Assembly (NCBI GenBank): GCA_964617665.1
Contig: CAZUAH010000049.1
Span: 1-43,327, forward strand
DNA length: 43,327 nucleotides
Direction of reading: 5' to 3'
DNA from: JADHUC01 sp964617665
GTDB taxonomy: Bacteria > Planctomycetota > Planctomycetia > Pirellulales > Pirellulaceae
Positions 16,183 through 23,394 of this stretch are shown here, in pieces; the stretch's first letter is position 1, and every line of letters starts with the position of its first letter. A model generated the notes under the pieces. The model did not search any database and had not been told where the DNA came from. It saw only the letters and a list, made by a program, of their open reading frames with translations. The translations under genes were made by a program, and so were the position numbers.

Positions 16183-16222
16183 GGTAACCAGACGCGGAAA
16201 ACGTCAGGTTAATAAACGGGAA
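16183..16222 (-). promoter_or_regulatory. Conserved element about 200 nt upstream of LTXXQ-like copy 2
   Basis: Counterpart of the element at 14305-14344, with blocks TAACC, ACGCG, AAAAC and TAAACGG in the same order. Its equal distance from the start codon suggests a retained promoter or regulator site rather than chance. Confidence 0.45.
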
Positions 16223-16459
16223 GGGGGCCTGTCCATCCACAGATAAAGCAAGAAGTTTTCGAATTAAGACGAATCCGCGTTTCTGATGTCACGCTCCGTT
16301 TCGGGTCGCAGATAGATAGGGCAAGGGCGGATGCGCCAATCGTAGATCGTCCAGGCACCTGCCAAGGCTCCCGCCACGTCGCGAATACGCCTGCGACCAG
16401 CCGTGGATTGCCCAGTTGATGTTCATTCCACCACTCTTTTGCGAGGACTACTGACACCC

Positions 16460-18178
16460 ATGGATGCCGGTGAAATTTTGCTTCGGAGCGGCTTGATCAA
16501 CCAGCGAGATCTGGAACAGGTACGAGGGCGCGGCAGCGATCCGGCCTTGGATGCGGCGATCGACTTAGGATTGGTAAGCGAAGAAGACGCGCTGCGAGCC
16601 GTGGGCGACGAGGTGGGGCTGGAGTACGTCGATTTGAACAGCTACGAGGAGGACGAGAATCTGCCAGCGATCTTGGCGGAGTTCCCTCAGAAGCTGATGT
16701 ATCGGCAATCGCTCTTCCCTATTCGTCGGTACAACGGAACTCTGGTAATTGCCACCAGTGATCCCTTCGATCTGTATCCGATCGACGAAGTCAGTGCGAC
16801 CATGGGCTTGGCAGTGACGCCTGTGCTGTCCGGCCGTGGCGAGATTGCGAAGCTGATCAAGAAGCACCTGGGGGTTGGTAGCGAGACCGTGGACGGTCTA
16901 GTCGCCCAGGCGGAGGAAGACGACGAAGTCGAGTTGCTGGGGGAGATCGAAACCGACGGCTCCGAACTGTCCGAAATGGCTCTGGAGGCGTCCGTAGTAC
17001 GCTTGGTGAACGAGATCCTCCTGGAGGCCATCGAAACACGGGCCAGCGACGTGCACGTCGAATCGCAAGCGTCCGGATTAGCGATCCGCTACCGCATCGA
17101 CGGTATGCTGCATCCGCAACCCATTCCGCCGGAGATCCATCGGTTTGCGGCGGCGATTATCAGCCGCTTGAAGATCATGGCCCAATTGAATATCGCCGAG
17201 AAGCGGCTTCCCCAGGACGGCCGAATTAAGCTCAGGGTCAAAGGCCGGGACATCGATGTCCGCGTTTCGGTTATACCCATGATTCACGGCGAGAGCATCG
17301 TGATGCGTCTGTTGGACAAAAGCGCGATGGTCTTCGAGTTGCAGGCGTTGGGCATGCAACCGGAGGTATACGGCACCTACCGAAAGCTGATCGATTTGCC
17401 GCACGGCATCATTCTGTTCGTCGGGCCAACGGGTAGTGGCAAGACGACAAGCCTGTACGCTTCGTTGCTGGAGATCCATCGACCGGACGTCAAGATCATC
17501 ACCACCGAGGATCCAGTCGAGTACCAACTGGCGGGCATAAATCAGATTCAAGTGCATTCAAAGATCGGCCTGACGTTCGCCCAGTCCCTGCGAAGCATCC
17601 TGCGTCATGATCCGGATGTCGTCCTTGTGGGCGAAATTCGCGACGTGGAGACGGCCGAGAACGCGATCCAGGCGTCACTGACCGGCCATTTGGTCTTCAG
17701 TACGCTGCACACAAACGATGCTGCCGGCGCGTACACGCGCCTGGTGGATATGGGCGTGGAGCCGTTTTTGGTCTCCAGCACCGTCGAAGCCGTAATGGCC
17801 CAGCGACTGGTGCGTCGCTTGTGCGAGCACTGCAAGCAGCCGCACGATCCACGCCCAGACGATCTTCCGGCAGATTTTCCTGTGGACGCATTGTCGGGCG
17901 GCCAACTGTTCCAGCCAGTAGGGTGCCGCAAATGCCGTCGCGTTGGGTATCGTGGGCGGCTGGGAATCTTCGAATTGCTGGAATCGACCAAGCACGTACG
18001 CCATTTGGCCCACGAGAACGCCAGTACCTGGGAAATCAAAAAGGCAGGCGTGCAAGACGGAATGGCTACCCTGCGCATGGACGGCTGGCAGAAGACGCTG
18101 TCGGGGCTGACCAGTGTCGATGAAATCGTGCGGGTAACCAAAGGTGACCGGGATATCGAACTCGCGGAAGGGAGTTGA
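16460..18178 (+). CDS. gspE: GspE/PilB-family type II secretion or type IV pilus ATPase
   Basis: 572 residues from the ATG at 16460; the frame extends to 16403, but MDAGEILLRSGLINQRDLEQ is the usual N1 domain opening. The N-terminal MshEN-like domain (about 1-140) is followed by the core: ETRASDVHVESQASGLAIRY, Walker A GPTGSGKT at 322-329, the Asp box TTEDPVEYQL, Walker B VVLVGEIRD, and the His box LVFSTLHTNDA. The zinc-binding cysteines C455, C458, C489 and C492 form CxxC-30-CxxC, as in GspE. These hexameric ATPases drive pseudopilus or pilus assembly from the cytoplasm. No gspF, gspG or other secretion gene lies beside it, although such genes often adjoin it. It is therefore an orphan in this window, or its partners are elsewhere. 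All catalytic motifs look intact. GspE versus PilB cannot be decided from sequence alone. Confidence 0.92.
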   Translation: MDAGEILLRSGLINQRDLEQVRGRGSDPALDAAIDLGLVSEEDALRAVGDEVGLEYVDLNSYEEDENLPAILAEFPQKLMYRQSLFPIRRYNGTLVIATSDPFDLYPIDEVSATMGLAVTPVLSGRGEIAKLIKKHLGVGSETVDGLVAQAEEDDEVELLGEIETDGSELSEMALEASVVRLVNEILLEAIETRASDVHVESQASGLAIRYRIDGMLHPQPIPPEIHRFAAAIISRLKIMAQLNIAEKRLPQDGRIKLRVKGRDIDVRVSVIPMIHGESIVMRLLDKSAMVFELQALGMQPEVYGTYRKLIDLPHGIILFVGPTGSGKTTSLYASLLEIHRPDVKIITTEDPVEYQLAGINQIQVHSKIGLTFAQSLRSILRHDPDVVLVGEIRDVETAENAIQASLTGHLVFSTLHTNDAAGAYTRLVDMGVEPFLVSSTVEAVMAQRLVRRLCEHCKQPHDPRPDDLPADFPVDALSGGQLFQPVGCRKCRRVGYRGRLGIFELLESTKHVRHLAHENASTWEIKKAGVQDGMATLRMDGWQKTLSGLTSVDEIVRVTKGDRDIELAEGS

Positions 18179-18409
18179 GCCAATCGGAGAGGCTGCGGTT
18201 TACCTCCCCCCAGCGCCTGCCGACATTTTGGGTCCTTTTCGCTCACATTGACATCTCCGCGGCCGTTACGCATCAGCAACCACCCGGAGTTGCCCGTCGC
18301 CGACGCCTCAGCGAGAAAACCATGATCGTCCAGTGGAAAGACACGCCCAAAATCCGTTTATTGTCGTAGCACTCTTGCAGCGCTGGTCGCTAGGCGAGGA
18401 ACGACGTAA

Positions 18410-19039
18410 ATGCACGAGCCCAACCCGGATTCGGGGGAGACACTCAAGCTGCTCGAACGGATTCGCGCCGGATCTCCCGCGTTTGACGAGTTGTTCGAAC
18501 GGCACCGCGGGTCGCTACGGCAAGCTGTATCTCTGCGTTTCGACCCGGTCCTTCGCGCTCGTGTGGATCCGTCCGATGTCGTTCAAGAGGCACAGATGGA
18601 AGCATTTCGCCGCCTGCCCGACTACTTGGCTCGGCAGCCAATGCCGTTTCACTTGTGGCTGCGCAAAATGGCTCAAGAACGTCTGATCATGGCGCGTCGG
18701 AAGCATGTCGTTGCATCTTGTCGGGCAGTAGGACACGAGCTTCCGCTGCCAAGTCACTCGTCCGTCATGCTGGCCCAGCAGGTATTGGCCTCTGGTGGAT
18801 CGCCAAGTCAACCGGTCATCCAAGAAGAACTGGTTGACCGAGTCCGTCACGCTATTCGCGAGTTGCCGGAAAACGATCGCGAGATCTTGCTGATGCGAAC
18901 GTATGAAGCGTTGTCATACGACGAGATTGCCTGCGTCCTGGAGATCGAGACGGCCGCTGCACGCAAGCGATTCGGTCGTGCGTTGATACGGCTGCACAAA
19001 CTGCTAACGCAAGACGGACTGTCGGAGTCGCAGTTATGA
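18410..19039 (+). CDS. ECF-type RNA polymerase sigma factor (pair 1)
   Basis: A 209-residue sigma factor. Region 2 is seen as SPAFDELFERHRGSLRQAVS with VDPSDVVQEAQMEAFRRLPD (about 21-75). Region 4 is seen as LPENDREILLMRTYEALSYD with EIACVLEIETAAARKRFGRA (about 150-195), a helix-turn-helix for the -35 element. The linker between them (110-140) is longer than in compact ECFs and is typical of the planctomycete kinase-associated groups. The stop overlaps the kinase start (ATGA, 19036-19039), so the two are translationally coupled, and the kinase is the natural regulator candidate. No anti-sigma gene is present. The 231-nt region upstream shows no recognisable promoter. Confidence 0.92.
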   Translation: MHEPNPDSGETLKLLERIRAGSPAFDELFERHRGSLRQAVSLRFDPVLRARVDPSDVVQEAQMEAFRRLPDYLARQPMPFHLWLRKMAQERLIMARRKHVVASCRAVGHELPLPSHSSVMLAQQVLASGGSPSQPVIQEELVDRVRHAIRELPENDREILLMRTYEALSYDEIACVLEIETAAARKRFGRALIRLHKLLTQDGLSESQL

Positions 19040-21489
19040 ATGACCACGCTTCGGATACACAGTCGGCCACCGATTCTACGGAATCGCTGGTTGCGAAGGC
19101 GGTCGACGAGTTCCTAGAACGCACGGGGCAAGGCGAGTCGCCCGAAATCGACGAGTTTGCACAGCAATACCCCGCAATCGCCGACGTTCTCCGAGATGTG
19201 CTGCCCACAGTACGAGCGATGCACTCGCCTGAGTTGGCGCAAGTCCCCAGCGACGGAGGTACAACGACCTCGGAGGTGGGCGGCTGCCTGGGTGACTATC
19301 GGATTCTCCGTGAAATCGGTCGTGGCGGGATGGGCGTTGTTTACGAGGCGGAACAGATTTCGCTGCAACGACGTGTGGCCCTCAAAATCCTGCCCTTCGC
19401 TGCTGCGCTCGACCCAAGACGGCTCGAACGATTCAAGAACGAGGCGCAAGCGGCCGCCAAACTGCACCATTCGAACATCGTACCGGTATACGCGGTCGGC
19501 TGCGAACGCGGCGTGTACTATTTCGCCATGCAGATGATCGAGGGCGCGAGCCTTGCTGGCATGATCGCCCAGTTGAAGCGGCTGGCTGAGCCCGCGCGGA
19601 CCAAAGTCGAAGGGGCACCGAAAACGTCGTCTGAAGGTGGTGACGTGCTGGACGAATACCTAAGGTCCGCGACCGACGCCACGGTGCGCGATACCGGGCG
19701 AGAGCGAGCCCCAAGACGGTCACATCCTGACGGCCCATTGCGCGAGCCCCAAGTTGCCGATTCCAACGAAACAAAAGCCACCGCGGAAGCCGTATTTTCA
19801 ACCGTGAGAACGAAAAACGATGCGGTCCATTGCCGGGCCGCGGCGAGACTCGGAGTCCAAGCCGCCGAGGCGTTGGAGCACGCTCATGAAATGGACGTCG
19901 TGCATCGGGACATCAAGCCGGCGAATCTACTTCTGGACGCGCGCGGCAACCTGTGGGTGACGGACTTCGGACTGGCGCGGCTCCAGAACGACACGAGCTT
20001 GACGATGACAGGCGACGTGGTGGGAACGTATCTGTACATGAGCCCCGAACAATCGCTTGGCCGAAACAGCGTCGTCGACCATCGTACCGACATCTATTCG
20101 TTAGGGGCCACGCTTTACGAACTGCTGACTCTGCGCCCGGTCTGTGATGGCAATTCTCGGGAAGATGCTTTGGATTTCCTGGCTTCGCGCGACCCGGTTT
20201 CCCCGCGCCGGGTCAACCGAACGATTCCGACTGACCTGGAGACAATCGTCCTTAAGGCCCTGTCGAAAGAGCCCGGAAGCCGCTATGCCACGGCCCAAGA
20301 GATGGCCGATGACTTGCGCTCGTTCCTGGACAGTCGCCCCATTAGTGCCAAGCGGCCCACGATAATGGAAAGTGCGACGAAATGGTCGCGTCGACACAGA
20401 ACACTGGTCGCATCGACGGTTATTGTTCTGATGTTGGCAGTGGTTGCGCTAACGGCCAGCAATGTGCTCATAGCGCGCGAACGCGCAAAGACGCACAAGG
20501 CCTATGAAGAAGTAGCCGAAAAACAAACTGCAACCAAACAGGCATTACGGGAAGAAGCCAGGCAGCGAGCACTCGCCTTAGAGAGCTTCAAGAAGGCACG
20601 CGATCTGCTCGACTTCGTCGTGGAAGTGAGCGTGGACGACCTGGCAGACATCGAGGAAGCAGAGGCGTCTCGCGCTCGACTGCTCCAGGCCAGCCTAGAT
20701 TACTACGCCGACTTCATTCAGCAGGCGGGCGACAATCCACCGCTTCAGGCCGAACTGGCTGCCAGCCACCTTCGCGTCGCCGAGATTCTGGATGGCGTGG
20801 GCTCGACCACCGCCGCCAAGTCGGCTTGGGAAAAAGCCCTGGAAACACAGGAGCGATTCGTGCGCGAGCATCCGGATGATAAGAGCCTGAGGCGAAGCCT
20901 ATTCAGCATGTATCATCAATTCGGCATCTTTCGCGGCTTCCTATCTCTGCATTTGGTCGCCAAAGAAACGGTTCAGGCACATCTGATTCTTGACGACGCG
21001 CAAATCGCAAAGATCGACGATATCCATGAAGAGCAACAGCGCGTGTTTCGTGAGTTCTGCGATTCGCGAAGTACGGATTTGGGCAGGATGCGAAAGGAGT
21101 ACTTGGCCCAGAGGGAAGCCTCGAAAGAGGCGATTGCCGATACCCTGGACGCAGACCAGATGAAACGCCTCGATCAGATCGTCCTGCAACGCCGGGGTGG
21201 CCGTGTCTTAAGCGATCCCGAGATTGCCGACGAACTTGGGCTGACCGCAACTCAGCGAGAGAAAATCGCCGAGATTCAAGAAAAGACACGCTTCCATTTT
21301 CCTCGGCCGGACCACGGGGGCACGGAGGGGCGTACAGGAATGCTCGATCAACGAATCTGGGAAGTGTTGACGTCCGCGCAGCAGGAAAAATGGAAAGAGA
21401 TGACCGGCGAGCCGTTCACCGACGATCTGAAACGAACGTTCGGATGGCGAGCGCCGTTTGGTCCTGGTCCACGATCCTCACGAGATTAG
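19036..21489 (+). CDS. Ser/Thr kinase with extracytoplasmic LTXXQ/CpxP-like tail (pair 1)
   Basis: 817 residues. An N-terminal helical segment (FLERTGQGESPEIDEFAQQY) precedes a Hanks-type kinase: glycine loop IGRGGMGVVYEAE (about 95-107), K117 in VALKIL, HRDIKPANLLL with D292, DFG at 310-312, and APE as SPEQ. Between the hinge and catalytic loop is a poorly conserved insert of about 85 residues. One transmembrane helix (about 456-480) is followed by a coiled, TPR-like region (500-640). The last 165 residues match the LTXXQ-like proteins upstream: LDADQMKRLDQIVLQRRGGR, LSDPEIADELGLTATQREKI, and VLTSAQQEKWKEMTGEPF. This tail would face the periplasm if the kinase is cytoplasmic. The kinase is expected to phosphorylate or otherwise control its coupled sigma factor in response to that sensor (inference). 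All catalytic residues are present. Confidence 0.92.
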   Translation: MNDHASDTQSATDSTESLVAKAVDEFLERTGQGESPEIDEFAQQYPAIADVLRDVLPTVRAMHSPELAQVPSDGGTTTSEVGGCLGDYRILREIGRGGMGVVYEAEQISLQRRVALKILPFAAALDPRRLERFKNEAQAAAKLHHSNIVPVYAVGCERGVYYFAMQMIEGASLAGMIAQLKRLAEPARTKVEGAPKTSSEGGDVLDEYLRSATDATVRDTGRERAPRRSHPDGPLREPQVADSNETKATAEAVFSTVRTKNDAVHCRAAARLGVQAAEALEHAHEMDVVHRDIKPANLLLDARGNLWVTDFGLARLQNDTSLTMTGDVVGTYLYMSPEQSLGRNSVVDHRTDIYSLGATLYELLTLRPVCDGNSREDALDFLASRDPVSPRRVNRTIPTDLETIVLKALSKEPGSRYATAQEMADDLRSFLDSRPISAKRPTIMESATKWSRRHRTLVASTVIVLMLAVVALTASNVLIARERAKTHKAYEEVAEKQTATKQALREEARQRALALESFKKARDLLDFVVEVSVDDLADIEEAEASRARLLQASLDYYADFIQQAGDNPPLQAELAASHLRVAEILDGVGSTTAAKSAWEKALETQERFVREHPDDKSLRRSLFSMYHQFGIFRGFLSLHLVAKETVQAHLILDDAQIAKIDDIHEEQQRVFREFCDSRSTDLGRMRKEYLAQREASKEAIADTLDADQMKRLDQIVLQRRGGRVLSDPEIADELGLTATQREKIAEIQEKTRFHFPRPDHGGTEGRTGMLDQRIWEVLTSAQQEKWKEMTGEPFTDDLKRTFGWRAPFGPGPRSSRD

Positions 21490-21635
21490 GTATCTTCGGT
21501 AGATGCGTGAATGGACTGCCTGCATTTGCGTTTTTGATGTCACGCGAACGCCCCGAAGGTTTCTTCCTTCAGCCAGCCCTCGCCGTTGCCTGCAATCGCG
21601 GGCCGTACTTCTACCGAGCTCACCAACTCGTCCGA

Positions 21636-22421
21636 TCACTCTTTGGGCGTCTCAGGTTTGTCCGTGGTTGCCTCCTTGGGCTCGGTGTTCGGGCTGAGGG
21701 CATTCTCCGTCGGCTCGCCGAAACGTTGAAGGAGTCCATCGAGTGCTGCCGCGTTCTGTTCCTGGACAAACGGATTTGCATTTTCAGGCTGTTCGCCACC
21801 CCCGGGCCCTCCAGGGCTGCCGCTTGGGCCGCCAGGGCTACCGCCACGTCCGCCGCGGCGGAACGGCAGGCCGACCGCATCTTGTTTGGCCTTCTGGTCC
21901 TCGTCCAACAAAGCCAGAATCTCGCCATTCAGCGCGCTCGCGTCGTCGTCCGTCATTTCTTCTTGCGACTTGATCTTGCCGAGAATCTCGGCCAACGAGG
22001 CCCCTTGTTCGTCGGACAGGTTCAACGCGATGTCACCGGTTAGCAAGTCGACCTTGCGAACGAGCATCGTGAGTTCACGTTTCGGCGAAGGACCGCGACC
22101 TCCACCCATTCCCATCATTCCCATACCGCCTGGGCCGCCGCTGCCCATGCCCATACCACCACCTTCCTCGCCACTTTCCTCCCCATCGTCACCCGATTCG
22201 GCTTCGGGCGGCACTACGAACGTTTTAGATATTTCGTAGCCCATCGCCTGCACGATGCCAGCCGCTGCGGCCGCTCCCAGAACGACGCCGACCAAACCCG
22301 ATATCAGCCAAATGGCGATATCCTTCCTTGCCCGTTGCTGTCGGGCGACCAAGATGACCACAAAGACGGTCGCCAGCGTGACGACCAGCACATACGTACC
22401 CATCGCGTTGTAGGACAACAT
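21636..22421 (-). CDS. Membrane protein with G/M-rich linker and LTXXQ-like helices
   Basis: 261 residues; the start at 22421 follows GGAGAG. Two N-terminal transmembrane helices (about 7-26 TYVLVVTLATVFVVILV and 33-58 IAIWLISGLVGVVLGAAAAA) are followed by an acidic, glycine/methionine-rich tract (70-110). Then comes a helical module: LNLSDEQGASLAEILGKIKS, LNGEILALLDEDQKAKQDAV and GLPFRRGG. Its ending (DQKAK...GLPF) has the same layout as the endings of the LTXXQ-like proteins (DQKKKFEELKGEAF, QQEKWKEMTGEPF), so a distant relation is possible. The C-terminus is again low-complexity. It converges on the kinase of pair 1 and is divergent from the sigma factor of pair 2. Function unknown; a membrane-anchored partner in the same sensory system is conceivable. 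The coding call is firm, the domain relation tentative. Confidence 0.72.
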   Translation of the reverse strand: MLSYNAMGTYVLVVTLATVFVVILVARQQRARKDIAIWLISGLVGVVLGAAAAAGIVQAMGYEISKTFVVPPEAESGDDGEESGEEGGGMGMGSGGPGGMGMMGMGGGRGPSPKRELTMLVRKVDLLTGDIALNLSDEQGASLAEILGKIKSQEEMTDDDASALNGEILALLDEDQKAKQDAVGLPFRRGGRGGSPGGPSGSPGGPGGGEQPENANPFVQEQNAAALDGLLQRFGEPTENALSPNTEPKEATTDKPETPKE

Positions 22422-22620
22422 CCTTCTCTCCTTCGTGTAAGTAGTGTTCGCCGCCTGGGATTGCTTGGCACTAACAGATTCTTCGACACGATCTCATAAG
22501 TGCGCAGACGCGAGACGCGGGGACCAATACACCGGTCCGCACCACGATTCTCGATGCTCTGAGGTGCCGGTGCAAGTCCGGGGATGAACACGGGGGCAAG
22601 TTCCCTTCGGCAGCACGGGC

Positions 22621-22632
22621 GCAGTATACTGC
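22621..22632. promoter_or_regulatory. 12-bp palindrome in the divergent gap before ECF pair 2
   Basis: GCAGTATACTGC is a perfect palindrome 68 nt before the sigma-factor start, with a second small one (GCCTCAGGC, 22631-22639) overlapping its end. It lies in the 278-nt divergent gap between the genes starting at 22421 and 22700. It could be an operator; nothing else supports it. Confidence 0.3.
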
Positions 22633-22699
22633 CTCAGGCGTTATGATTCTTGTTGTGTACTGATATCTCGTTTTCCCGTTTGACAAGGATAGGTTGGTG

Positions 22700-23350
22700 A
22701 TGTTCGGCGACGGTGGCTATCCGGACGAGCTTGTTGCCCGACTGCAAGGCGGGGACGAGCAGGCGTTGGCCGAGCTGTTCTCGATGCACCGGGAGCGGCT
22801 GAGACGAATGGTCGACTTTCGGATGGACCGCCGATTGCGGGGTCGCGTGGACGCTTCGGACATACTTCAAGAGGCGTACATCGACGCGTCACAACGGGTG
22901 CATCACTACACCAAGAAACCGGAGATGTCGTTTTTCGTCTGGCTGCGGCAAATCACAACACAGCGACTGATCGACGTTCATCGCCGTCATCTTGATGCAC
23001 AAAAGCGGGACGCGCGGCAGGAGGTGTCGATCCATCGCGGTGAACTGGCTGCAACCACGTCGGCATCGATCGCCGCCGAATTGATGGGCCAGTTCGTATC
23101 GCCCAGCCAGTTGGCGATGCGTGCCGAGTTGCTCGATCAACTTGAGGACGCCTTGGAGTCTATGGATCCGATCGACCGCGAGGTGCTGGCCTTGCGGCAT
23201 TTTGAAGAACTGACCAACAACGAAGTTGCCCAGGTATTGGATATCACGAAGTCCGCGGCAAGCAATCGTTATGTACGTGCACTCGGCCGCTTGAAATCGG
23301 TCCTGGAGGAGATTCCGGGGTTCTATGACGAGGAAAAATCCGAACAGTAG
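22700..23350 (+). CDS. ECF-type RNA polymerase sigma factor (pair 2)
   Basis: 216 residues from the ATG at 22700, with AAGGATAGG just upstream; TTG 22694 and GTG 22697 are in frame but less likely. Region 2 reads EQALAELFSMHRERLRRMVD with RVDASDILQEAYIDASQRVH and the -10 binding helix FVWLRQITTQRLIDVHRRHL. Region 4 reads MDPIDREVLALRHFEELTNN with EVAQVLDITKSAASNRYVRA. The long linker (about 110-150, ending FVSPSQLAMRAELLDQL) is the same type as in pair 3, and the two sigma factors are plainly closer to each other than to pair 1. The kinase gene starts 44 nt downstream. Confidence 0.92.
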   Translation: MFGDGGYPDELVARLQGGDEQALAELFSMHRERLRRMVDFRMDRRLRGRVDASDILQEAYIDASQRVHHYTKKPEMSFFVWLRQITTQRLIDVHRRHLDAQKRDARQEVSIHRGELAATTSASIAAELMGQFVSPSQLAMRAELLDQLEDALESMDPIDREVLALRHFEELTNNEVAQVLDITKSAASNRYVRALGRLKSVLEEIPGFYDEEKSEQ

Positions 23351-23394
23351 TTGCCGGCTGTCCTCATGCTGGCCTACCAGGGAAGAGCGATACG

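Larger units (their letters stand above)
15987..16459 (-). other. Structured leader/intergenic region of LTXXQ-like copy 2
   Basis: 473 nt between divergent genes (copy 2 on -, GspE on +), with no convincing coding frame. It holds the copied leader (15987-16024), an imperfect hairpin (16081-16120), a 6-bp inverted repeat ATACGC/GCGTAT (16119-16124, 16134-16139) and the conserved 40-nt element (16183-16222). The segment nearest gspE shows no obvious promoter. Confidence 0.5.

Noticed and set aside
16209..16457. 82-codon minus-strand frame before gspE
   Set aside because: No start signal, no familiar residues, and it overlaps the conserved upstream element.
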